DNA from: JACCXG01 sp963834305
Lineage (GTDB): Bacteria > Acidobacteriota > Vicinamibacteria > Vicinamibacterales > 2-12-FULL-66-21
DNA length: 64,000 nt
Reading direction: 5' to 3'
Assembly (NCBI GenBank): GCA_963834305.1
Contig: CAWIAX010000002.1
Coordinates: 806,001-870,000 of the forward strand
Under the pieces are notes generated by a model. It had not been told where the DNA came from, made no database searches, and saw only the letters and a program-made list of their open reading frames with translations. Position numbers and translations under genes: made by a program. Below, piece by piece: positions 1 to 7,351 of the stretch. Position 1 is the stretch's first letter, and every line of letters begins with the position of its first letter.

Positions 1-1004
1 ATCGTGACGGCGACGATCGCGTAGATGATCGCGGCGATCGCCGCCGCCGCCGGGATGGTCAGGATCCACGCCCACACGATGCGCCCGGCCACCCCCCAGC
101 GCACGGCCGACAGCCGCTTGATCGAGCCCACCCCGATGATGGCGCCGGTGATGGTGTGGGTCGTGCTCACGGGCACCCCCAGGTGGGTGGCGGTGAAGAG
201 CGAGATGGCGCCCGCCGTCTCCGCCGCGAAGCCGCCGACCGGCTGCAGTTTCGTGATCCGCGATCCCATGGTGTGGATGATGCGCCAGCCGCCCGACAGC
301 GTGCCGAGCGAGATGGCGGCATGCGCCGCCATGATCACCCAGAACGGGATCGGCATCTGGCCATCGACGAGATCGAGGTAGCCGCCGGCCACCAGGGCGC
401 CGGCGATGATGCCCATGGTCTTCTGGGCGTCGTTGCCGCCGTGCCCCAGGCTGTAGGCCGCCGCCGACACCAGCTGCAGCCGCCGGAACCAGTGATCGAC
501 CTTCCCGGGCGACGTGCCGGCAAACAACCACAGGATCGCCACCATCAACCCGAACCCGAGCATCATGCCGATGAGCGGCGCCAGCACGATGAAGATGAGC
601 GTCTTGGTCCAGCCCGACACGATGATGGCCGCGAAGCCGGCCTTGGCCACTGCGGCGCCGGCGTAGCCGCCGATCAGGGCGTGCGAGGAGCTCGTCGGCA
701 GGCCGTAGTACCAGGTGATCAGATCCCAGATGATCGCACCCATCAGGCCGGCGAAGATCACCGCGAAGCTCACCACGTTGATGTCCACCAGCCCCGATCC
801 GACGGTCTTCGCGACCGCCGTGCCGAAGGTGAAGGCGGCGATGAAGTTGAAGAACGCGGCCCAGACGACCGCCTTGCCGGGCGTGAGCACCCGGGTCGAG
901 ACTACCGTCGCAATCGAGTTCGCGGCGTCGTGGAAACCGTTGATGTAGTCGAAAATCAGCGCGACGACGACCAGCGTCGTGACCGCGACCAGGTTGGTGT
1001 CCAT
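1..1004 (-). CDS. pit: PiT-family inorganic phosphate transporter (3' end outside window)
   Basis: Low-affinity, cation-coupled phosphate permease of the inner membrane. The visible 334 residues are strongly hydrophobic. The family signature GFHDAANSIAT lies at residues 23-33 and its inverted-repeat partner GHGGNDAQKT near residue 195; PTSSSH and GVPVSTTHTITG segments are also present. The ATG at 1004 starts five bases after the stop of the DUF47 gene, so the two form an operon, the usual DUF47-Pit pair. The C-terminus runs off the left edge. The family assignment is firm. The exact cation and whether phosphate or sulfate is preferred cannot be read from the sequence, although the surrounding Pst/Pho genes favour phosphate. 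Confidence 0.95.
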   Translation of the reverse strand, partial: MDTNLVAVTTLVVVALIFDYINGFHDAANSIATVVSTRVLTPGKAVVWAAFFNFIAAFTFGTAVAKTVGSGLVDINVVSFAVIFAGLMGAIIWDLITWYYGLPTSSSHALIGGYAGAAVAKAGFAAIIVSGWTKTLIFIVLAPLIGMMLGFGLMVAILWLFAGTSPGKVDHWFRRLQLVSAAAYSLGHGGNDAQKTMGIIAGALVAGGYLDLVDGQMPIPFWVIMAAHAAISLGTLSGGWRIIHTMGSRITKLQPVGGFAAETAGAISLFTATHLGVPVSTTHTITGAIIGVGSIKRLSAVRWGVAGRIVWAWILTIPAAAAIAAIIYAIVAVT

Positions 1005-1009
1005 CAGGC

Positions 1010-1627
1010 TCAGGCGTGCTTGACGACGACACCTTCGACGACGTTGGCGACATCCTCGCAGCGGTCGGTCGCATCCTCGAGGAAATCGAGGATCTCCTTC
1101 CACTTGATGATGACGATCGGGTCGCGCTCCTCGTCGAACAGCAGACGCACGGCTTCCTGGTGGATCCGGTCGGCTTCGTTCTCGAGGCGGTTGATCTCGA
1201 CGGCGGGCTCGGCCACCCCTTTTCGCCGTTCGAGGGCGCGCAGCGCCACCAGCATCTGATCGGCCGACGCCTTGATGACCCGCGCCAGGTCGCGCGCTGC
1301 CGGACGGACGTGGTCGATCCGGTAGAGCCGGACGATGGCCGCCGAGTCGTCGATCGCGTCCATCACGTCGTCAAGTGAGCGGGCCAGGGAGTGGATGTCT
1401 TCACGGTCGAGCGGGGTCACGAAGGTCCGGTGCAGGCGCTGGATGATCTCGTGGGTGAGGAAGTCGCACTTGTGCTCGACCTCCTTGATCTGGTCCGCCT
1501 TGTCCCAGATCGGCTGATCCGGGGCCAGCATCTCCTCGAGCATGGCCGCCCCGCGGCGAATCTGCTCCGCCAGGGCGACGAAATCGTCGAAAAACCGCTC
1601 TTCCCGCGGTATCAGTCTGAACGCCAC
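1010..1627 (-). CDS. DUF47 / PhoU-like phosphate transport regulator
   Basis: A 205-residue, all-helical, charged cytoplasmic protein of the DUF47 (TIGR00153) family, which is related to PhoU and is typically encoded with Pit transporters. It begins MAFRLIPREERFFDDF, the family's standard N-terminus. I chose the GTG at 1627 because GGAGG stands six bases upstream and homologues begin there; an upstream in-frame ATG at 1672 would add 15 atypical residues. It is followed directly by pit. The role is inferred from the family: it is thought to modulate Pit activity, perhaps by metal-dependent contact with the transporter. A -10 element TAAGAT lies at 1645-1650. Confidence 0.9.
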   Translation of the reverse strand: MAFRLIPREERFFDDFVALAEQIRRGAAMLEEMLAPDQPIWDKADQIKEVEHKCDFLTHEIIQRLHRTFVTPLDREDIHSLARSLDDVMDAIDDSAAIVRLYRIDHVRPAARDLARVIKASADQMLVALRALERRKGVAEPAVEINRLENEADRIHQEAVRLLFDEERDPIVIIKWKEILDFLEDATDRCEDVANVVEGVVVKHA

Positions 1628-1644
1628 TCGGTCCTCCGCGCCGA

Positions 1645-1650
1645 ATCTTA
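1645..1650 (-). promoter_or_regulatory. -10 element of the DUF47-pit operon
   Basis: TAAGAT on the minus strand, 17 bases before the GTG at 1627, with the GGAGG ribosome-binding site between. No convincing -35 was seen, and no Pho-box-like repeat, unlike the porin and pstB promoters. Confidence 0.4.
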
Positions 1651-1744
1651 GCAGATAGGGCGCAGACTGCACCGATTCGTCACGGCGCCGCTACATTGAA
1701 GGGCAGCGGTGCCGGATGCGGACCGAAACGACGGGGAACAGGCG

Positions 1745-1954
1745 GCCGGCTAGTCGACGACGTAGCTGAACAGCGTGTATCGGCCGTTTCGCGCGATCGT
1801 GGCCCCGAACAGCCGGAGCGCCCGCACTTCCCCGGTGGCGGTTCGCACCAAAAGCGGTCGTCCGCTGCACGTCGAAACCCGCATACGACGTCGTGGGGCC
1901 GCTGTGGTTGACCGCCAGCAGGCGGTACCGCGTGCCGCCATGCCGCGACAGCAT
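1745..1954 (-). pseudogene. Possible small frameshifted ORF, unknown
   Basis: The roughly 560 bases between the DUF47 and porin starts hold no clear gene. On the minus strand, an ATG at 1954 (MLSRHGGTRYRLLAVN...) reads protein-like up to about 1880. A second frame then continues with RTATGEVRALRLFGATIARN and ends FSYVVD. A one-base slip near 1879 would join them into about 66 residues. There is no ribosome-binding site and an in-frame stop lies eight codons upstream. I recognise no family. It may be a remnant or chance, so confidence is low. Confidence 0.25.
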
Positions 1955-2001
1955 GGTCGAGAGGAGAAGAGGTTACCGGCCGGCTGTGATCGGTCCGCTA
2001 C

Positions 2002-2027
2002 GAAACTGTTTCAGTCGTGCTAAACAG
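2002..2027. repeat. Overlapping inverted repeats upstream of the porin
   Basis: GAAAC-T-GTTTC (2002-2012) is an 11-base palindrome. It overlaps CTGTTT-N10-AAACAG (2006-2027). They lie about 95-120 bases upstream of the Pho-box-like array, in otherwise gene-free DNA. A possible operator or a small hairpin; the function is unknown. Confidence 0.35.
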
Positions 2028-2119
2028 AAAGGGGCGCGGCATTTTTACCGCGGCGTCATGTGTTTTTACGGCCACGAAATATCGGCGCAACGCCACGGCG
2101 CCGGCCCCGGGCCGGTGAG

Positions 2120-2163
2120 TTTACACGGACGAAACACGACCGTGACCGGTCCGAAACGTGCCG
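2120..2163 (+). promoter_or_regulatory. Pho-box-like array, four 11-bp units, porin/pst promoter
   Basis: Four consecutive 11-base units begin at 2120, 2131, 2142 and 2153 with the cores TTTACA, GAAACA, GTGACC and GAAACG. A -10-like CAATAT follows at 2165-2170. Eleven-base direct repeats covering the -35 region are the hallmark of PhoB/PhoP binding sites; the TTTACA core resembles the TT(A/C/T)ACA repeats known for Bacillus PhoP. The same layout occurs before pstB. The regulator assignment is inference. Confidence 0.6.
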
Positions 2164-2184
2164 TCAATATGGTGAGGAGCGATA

Positions 2185-3321
2185 GTGACTCGTGCGCATA
2201 CGACCGTTTGCCGGCTGGTATTGATGGTGGCGGTGGCCGGGGCTGCCGCGGCGGGCCCCGCTGGCGCCCAGACGCCTCCGGCGCCGCCTGCCGCGCCGGC
2301 ACCGGCGCCGCAGGCCGACGACACGCCGTCGCTGCGCGTCGGGATCACGCTGTTTGCCGACTACACCGTGACGCAGCAGCCCAAGGGCGTTGATGCCGAC
2401 GGCAACACCTTCACGCCGAACGCCTTCAACGTCGCGCGCACCTATATCAACGTGACCGGCAACGTCTCCCGCCTGATCGCCTTCCGCGTCACGCCCGACA
2501 TCGTCCGGGAGAGCGGCAGCGGCAGCTCGGCGAACGGCAGCCTGACCTTCCGGCTGAAGTACGCCTACGGGCAGGTCAACCTCGACGACTGGCTGCCGCG
2601 CGGATCGTTCGCCCGGTTCGGCATGCAGCAGACCCCGTGGATCGACTTCCTCGACAGCGTCTACCGCTACCGGTTCCAGGGCCAGACCCTGGAGGACCGC
2701 GAGGGGATCCTGTCGTCCTCCGACGTCGGCGCCTCCGTCCGCTACGTCTTCACCGGGGACTACGGCGACGTCCATGGCGGGTTCTACAACGGCGACACCT
2801 ACAGCCGCCCGGAAGCCAACGACCAGAAGGCGTTCATGGTGCGCGGCACGGTGCGTCCGCTGCCGTCGAGCGCGCGGCTGCGCGGGCTGCGCCTCACCGG
2901 CTTCTACGACCACGACGCCTACGTGAGGGATGCCGAGCGCCGGCGCGCCATCCTGGGCGCCACCTACGAACATCCCTACGTCAATGCCGGCGCTCACACC
3001 CTGGGGACCAGCGATCGCACCCTGCGCGCGAGCCGGAAGCTCGATGGCCGCGGCTACTCGGTATGGGCCACCCCCAGGACGCCGAAGGGCTACGGCTGGG
3101 AGGGGCTGTTGCGCTACGACCAGCTGCGGCAGGATCAGGCCACGGCGAGCGGGCAGGGCGAGCGCCGCCGGACCATCACCGGTGTGGCGTACTGGTTCCC
3201 GCGACAGGGCTCGGTGTCGGCAGCCATTCTGCTCGACTACGAGCACGTGAACAACGACGGCTACGTGCCGGTTCGGGCCGACGAGCGGCGCTGGGCGGTG
3301 CATACCCTGATCAATTTCTGA
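2185..3321 (+). CDS. Phosphate-regulon-associated outer-membrane porin
   Basis: A 378-residue OprO/OprP-like porin. It has a signal peptide (residues 1-29, hydrophobic core LVLMVAVAGAAAAG, cleavage near GAQ), a Pro/Ala linker, then alternating amphipathic strands and a C-terminal Phe as needed for BAM-dependent insertion. It should form the outer-membrane entry route for phosphate or another anion. The GTG start at 2185 follows GAGGAG with six-base spacing. It stands 58 bases upstream of pstS on the same strand and behind a Pho-box-like array, so it probably leads the pst operon. Substrate specificity is inferred from context only; no basic arginine ladder was verified. Confidence 0.8.
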   Translation: MTRAHTTVCRLVLMVAVAGAAAAGPAGAQTPPAPPAAPAPAPQADDTPSLRVGITLFADYTVTQQPKGVDADGNTFTPNAFNVARTYINVTGNVSRLIAFRVTPDIVRESGSGSSANGSLTFRLKYAYGQVNLDDWLPRGSFARFGMQQTPWIDFLDSVYRYRFQGQTLEDREGILSSSDVGASVRYVFTGDYGDVHGGFYNGDTYSRPEANDQKAFMVRGTVRPLPSSARLRGLRLTGFYDHDAYVRDAERRRAILGATYEHPYVNAGAHTLGTSDRTLRASRKLDGRGYSVWATPRTPKGYGWEGLLRYDQLRQDQATASGQGERRRTITGVAYWFPRQGSVSAAILLDYEHVNNDGYVPVRADERRWAVHTLINF

Positions 3322-3379
3322 TGCCGGCGCGGCGGCCACGCCGGTCGGCAGGCGTGCGGGCACAGACAGAGGAGAGAGT

Positions 3380-4427
3380 ATGAGACTGCGATCAGGCGGG
3401 TGGATGGCGATCGCCATGGCGATGGTGATGGCGGCGGGATGCTCGGGCGGGTCGCCGCCGGCGTCCGGCGGCACGGTGCAGATCAACGGCATGGGAGCGA
3501 CGTTCCCCTACCCGATCTACTCCAAGTGGTTCGCCGAGTACAACCGGCTGCACCCGCACGTGCAGATCAACTATCAGTCGCAGGGCTCCGGCGCCGGCAT
3601 CCGCGGCCTGCTCGCCGGAACGGTCTTCTTCGGGGCGTCGGACCAGCCGATGAAGGAGGAGCAGATGGCGGCGGCGCCGGGCAAGGTCCTCCACTTCCCG
3701 ACCGTGCTCGGGGCGGTCGTGCCGGTCTACAACCTGGCCGGCGTCAACGACCTGAAGTTCACCGGGCCGGTGCTCGCCGACATCATCCTCGGCAAGGTCA
3801 CGAAGTGGAACGACCCGGCGCTGGCGCGGACTCAATGCCGGCGTGGCGCTGCCGGCGTCGGACATCACCGTGGTGCACCGCTCGGAAGGCTCCGGCACGA
3901 CGTTCGTGTGGGCTGACTACCTGGGCAAGGTCTCGCCCGAGTTCAAGAGCCAGGTCGGCGTCGATGCCTCGCTCAGGTGGCCGGTGGGCGTGGGCGGCAA
4001 GGGCAACGAAGGGGTCGCCGGGCTGGTCCGGCAGACGCCGGGGGCGCTCGGCTACGTCGAGCTCGTCTGGGCGCTGCAGAACCAGATTCCGTTCGGCGCC
4101 GTGCAGAACAGCGCCGGCTCGTTCGTCAAGGCCTCGGTGGACAGCGTCACCGCGGCCGCCGCCGGCGCCGCCGCCGACATGCCGGCCGACTTCCGGGTCT
4201 CGATCACCAACGCGCCCGGCGCCGACGCCTACCCCATCGCGTCCTTCACCTGGCTGCTGCTGCGCGAGACTGCCGAGAACAAGGCGCAGGCCAGGGTGAT
4301 GGTGGAGTTCCTGCGCTGGGCGCTGACCGACGGCCAGAAATACGCCAGCGAGCTCGGCTACGCGCCGCTGCCGTCCGCGGTGGTCGAGATGGAGCTCGAG
4401 GCGCTCGAGTCGATCCGGCTGGAGTAA
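3380..4427 (+). CDS. pstS: Phosphate ABC transporter substrate-binding lipoprotein PstS (one-base frameshift)
   Basis: Periplasmic phosphate-binding component of the high-affinity Pst transporter. It carries a lipoprotein signal with Cys21 (MAAGC), the phosphate-binding motifs GATFPYPIYSKWF and QGSGAGIRGL, and in the second half HRSEGSGTTFVWADYL. The reading frame breaks at an extra A at 3830: codons before it give KWNDPALAR, and removing that A gives LNAGVALPASDITVVHRSEG, which matches the family. The corrected length is about 348 residues, normal for PstS. GAGGAG precedes the ATG. pstC starts five bases after the stop. The frameshift is more likely a sequence error than inactivation, because both halves are intact. 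Confidence 0.9.
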
Positions 4428-4432
4428 CGGCC

Positions 4433-5386
4433 ATGCGGCGGCTCAACATCCGCTCCGACGAAGTCGTCTTCCGGGCGGCCACCGCGGTGTTCGCGCTGGT
4501 GCTCATCGCCCTGGTCGTGGCGATCGGCTACGCGCTGGTCACCGAGTCGCGGCTGGCGCTCGCGCAGTTCGGGTGGCAGTTCTGGCGGACCGACACCTGG
4601 AATCCGGTGGTCGGCGAGTTCGGCGCCCGCCCGTTCATCTGGGGCACGCTGTACTCGTCGGTGCTGGCGCTGATCATCTCGACGCCGATCGCGCTCGGCA
4701 TCGCGATCTTCCTGTCCGAGCTGGCGCCCCGGGCGATCCGCACGCCGCTCGTCTTCCTCACCGAGCTGCTGGCGGCGATTCCCTCGATCGTCTACGGCCT
4801 GTGGGGCGTCTTCGTGCTCGTGCCGTTCGTGCGCCAGCTCGAGATCGCGACGCCGGACGTCCTGCGCGGCATCCCGCTCTTCTCGGGCCCGCCGCTCGGC
4901 GTCGGCATGCTCTCGGCCGCCCTGATCCTGTCGATCATGATCATCCCGTTCAGCTCGTCGGTGGCGCGCGAAGTGCTCAAGGCGGTGCCGCAGTCGCAGC
5001 GTGAGGGCGCCTTCGCGCTCGGCGCGACGCGCTGGGAAGCGATCCGCATGGCGCTGTTCTACGCCCGCACCGGCATCGTCGGCGCGGTCATGCTCGGGTT
5101 CGGCCGGGCGCTCGGCGAGACCATGGCCGTGACCATGGTGATCGGCAACAACCCGCAGGTGACGTGGTCGCTGTTCGCGCCGCAGTACACCATGGCGGCG
5201 GTCCTCGCCAACGAGTTCGCCGAGGCGACCGACGACCTCTACCTGCACGCGCTGATGGAGATTGGCCTGGTGCTGTTCGTCATCACGCTGGTGGTCAACA
5301 TGATCTCGCGGCTGTTCATCTGGTCGATGGGGCGGCAGCGCCGGCCGCGCGAGAGCCGCCGGCCGGTCCTCCAGGAGGCGTCGTGA
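4433..5386 (+). CDS. pstC: Phosphate ABC transporter permease PstC
   Basis: A 317-residue inner-membrane permease with about six transmembrane segments and an EAA loop (REGAFALGATRWEAI) that docks the PstB ATPase. It pairs with PstA to form the channel for phosphate delivered by PstS. I chose the ATG at 4433 because it follows the pstS stop by five bases and gives the usual N-terminus; the frame is open further upstream but only as antisense-like low-complexity sequence. Its TGA shares one base with the pstA ATG (TGATG at 5384-5388), which indicates translational coupling. Confidence 0.96.
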   Translation: MRRLNIRSDEVVFRAATAVFALVLIALVVAIGYALVTESRLALAQFGWQFWRTDTWNPVVGEFGARPFIWGTLYSSVLALIISTPIALGIAIFLSELAPRAIRTPLVFLTELLAAIPSIVYGLWGVFVLVPFVRQLEIATPDVLRGIPLFSGPPLGVGMLSAALILSIMIIPFSSSVAREVLKAVPQSQREGAFALGATRWEAIRMALFYARTGIVGAVMLGFGRALGETMAVTMVIGNNPQVTWSLFAPQYTMAAVLANEFAEATDDLYLHALMEIGLVLFVITLVVNMISRLFIWSMGRQRRPRESRRPVLQEAS

Positions 5387-6234
5387 TGCGCAATCGCTGG
5401 CGCCGCGGCCTGTCGCACGCCGTCATCGTGCTGTGCGGCCTGGCGGTCGTCGTCGCGCTCGTCCCGCTGGCGCTGATCCTGTTCTACGTCGTGTCCCAGG
5501 GGATCTCGTCGCTGACCGTGGCGTTCTTCACGCAGATGCCCAAGCCGGTCGGGGAAACCGGCGGCGGCATGGCCAACGCCATCGTCGGTTCGCTGATTGT
5601 GACGGGCCTGGGCGCCCTGTTCGCGATCCCGATCGGCATCATGAGCGGCATCTACGCCGCCGAATACGCGGGCAGCCGGCTGGCCAGCGCCACCCGCTTT
5701 GCCGCCGACACCCTCAACGGCGTCCCCTCGATCGTCATCGGCGTCTTCGTCTACAGCGTGGCGGTGCTGCCCTTCCGGCGCTACTCCGCGATTGCCGGCG
5801 GCCTCGCGCTCGGCGTCATGATGATCCCGCTCATCATGCGCACGACCGAGGAGCTGCTGCGCCTGGTGCCGGCGACGCTGCGCGAAGGAGCGCTCGCGCT
5901 CGGCGCGACCCGGGCGCGCGCCGTCTTCACCGTGGTCGTCCCGGCGGCGCTGCCCGGCATCATGACCGGCATCCTCCTGGCGCTGGCGCGGATCGCCGGC
6001 GAGACCGCGCCGCTGCTGTTCACCGCCTTCAACAACCGCTTCTTCAGCACCGACGTCGCCCAGCCAATCGCCACGCTGACGGTCCAGATCTATACCTACG
6101 CCATCGCGCCGTACCCGGACTGGCACCGGCAGGCCTGGGCCGGCGCCCTCGTGCTCGTCGGGCTGGTGCTGGCCTGCTCGCTGATCGCGCGCCTCGCCAC
6201 CGCCCGCATGGAACGCTTCCAGCGCGGCGCGTGA
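5386..6234 (+). CDS. pstA: Phosphate ABC transporter permease PstA
   Basis: A 282-residue partner of PstC, with six hydrophobic segments and the EAA loop REGALALGATRARAVFTVVVP. The ATG at 5386 overlaps the pstC stop by one base and has a CAGGAGG site just upstream, inside the end of pstC. The permease pair is not followed by pstB as in most bacteria; the ATPase gene lies 7.5 kb downstream behind its own promoter. An ArsC-like gene follows 30 bases later. Confidence 0.96.
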   Translation: MRNRWRRGLSHAVIVLCGLAVVVALVPLALILFYVVSQGISSLTVAFFTQMPKPVGETGGGMANAIVGSLIVTGLGALFAIPIGIMSGIYAAEYAGSRLASATRFAADTLNGVPSIVIGVFVYSVAVLPFRRYSAIAGGLALGVMMIPLIMRTTEELLRLVPATLREGALALGATRARAVFTVVVPAALPGIMTGILLALARIAGETAPLLFTAFNNRFFSTDVAQPIATLTVQIYTYAIAPYPDWHRQAWAGALVLVGLVLACSLIARLATARMERFQRGA

Positions 6235-6264
6235 CGGCGGTTCCGCCGGACGACAGAGAGAGAG

Positions 6265-6669
6265 ATGAAGACCTACCTGTTCGCCTGCGTCCACAATGCC
6301 GGGCGGTCCCAGATGGCCGCCGCGTTCTTCAACCGGCTCGCCGATCCGGCGCGCGCGCGCGCCGTCTCCGCCGGCACCGCGCCGGCCGTCGCGGTCCACC
6401 CGGAAGTCGTCGCCGCCATGCAGGATGCCGGGGTGCCGCTCGGCGACGCCGCCCCGCAGCGGCTGTCCGACGCGCTGGCGCGCACCGCCCAGGTGCTCGT
6501 CACCATGGGCTGCGGCGACGCGTGTCCCCTGGTGCCGGGCGCCCGGGTCGAGGACTGGCCGCTCGATGATCCCAAAGGGCAGCCGCCCGAGGCCGTCCGT
6601 CGGATCCGCGACGACATCCGCGCGCGGGTCGCCAACCTGATCGCCCGTGACGGCCTGGCGCGACCGTAA
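6265..6669 (+). CDS. arsC: ArsC-like arsenate reductase / LMW phosphotyrosine phosphatase fold
   Basis: A 134-residue cytoplasmic protein with the CX5R loop (Cys8-VHNAG-Arg14-Ser), the DP general-acid motif (Asp102) and two further cysteines (Cys83, Cys87), the arrangement of thioredoxin-linked arsenate reductases. Family knowledge says these enzymes reduce arsenate to arsenite through a cysteine relay. Its position directly after pstA fits, because Pst takes up arsenate as a phosphate mimic. A GAGAGAG site precedes the ATG. A tyrosine-phosphatase role cannot be fully excluded, but the second and third Cys argue for reductase. Confidence 0.82.
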   Translation: MKTYLFACVHNAGRSQMAAAFFNRLADPARARAVSAGTAPAVAVHPEVVAAMQDAGVPLGDAAPQRLSDALARTAQVLVTMGCGDACPLVPGARVEDWPLDDPKGQPPEAVRRIRDDIRARVANLIARDGLARP

Positions 6670-6767
6670 CCCACAATCAACGCCGCCGTCACGGCACGAC
6701 ACCTCGGGGTCATACGCTTGCCGGCAATGGATACCACCGGTGACCCAGGGACGCGCGGGGGGGTGCC

Positions 6768-7216
6768 GTGCCCGGCGGCGCGCAGGCCGGGCAGGTCGGC
6801 GCCGGACGCAGAGTCGCCCACGTGCTCGTGGTCGAGGACGAGGGGGACATCGCCGCTCTCATCACGCACACGCTCGAGCGCACCGGCGACATGCAGGCGT
6901 CGATTGTCGGCAGCGGCGATGCCGCGCTGCGCGCCGTGGCGGAAGGGGCGCCCGACGTCGTCATCCTCGACCTGAACCTGCCGGTGCTCAGCGGCAGCGA
7001 GGTCTGCCGGATCCTGCAATCCCGCCCGGCGGCCGCGCAGCTGCCGATCATCATGCTGACGGCCGGGACCACCGAGTCCGATCGGGTGTCGGGCCTCGTT
7101 CTCGGGGCCGACGACTATGTGACGAAGCCGTTCAGCCTGCGCGAGCTCGGCGCCCGGGTCCGGGCGGCTCACAGATCGAAACCGTCGTGGGCCTCGGCTA
7201 CCGCTTCGCAGACTGA
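6768..7216 (+). pseudogene. phoB: PhoB/OmpR-type response regulator with internal deletion
   Basis: The receiver domain is complete: the acidic pocket VVEDEGD, phospho-acceptor Asp in VILDLNLPV, the Thr in MLTAGTTE and Lys in YVTKPFSLREL. Right after GARVRA the frame shifts. The last 15 codons of a PhoB winged-helix domain follow at 7169-7216 in another frame, ending IETVVGLGYRFAD, the signature end of that domain. About 85 residues of DNA-binding domain are therefore missing, and no PhoR kinase follows. It sits at the end of the pst operon, exactly where a Pho regulator would be. It is either a real deletion or an assembly collapse. The start (GTG 6768) is uncertain. Confidence 0.75.
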
Positions 7217-7338
7217 GGGTGCCGCGAACGAGCCGCGGCGGTCACTGCCAGCCGCGCTTCTCGATGTCCGAGACCCGCCCGCCGCCGCCCGGCGTGGGGC
7301 AGGCAGGGTCCGCAGCGACCTCAGCGGCAGAGTGCAAG

Positions 7339-7344
7339 TAGAAT
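7339..7344 (+). promoter_or_regulatory. -10 element of a leaderless promoter for glgC
   Basis: TAGAAT ends seven bases before the glgC ATG at 7352. That spacing puts the transcription start on or next to the A of ATG. No ribosome-binding site is present. Confidence 0.5.
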
Positions 7345-7351
7345 CAACCGC

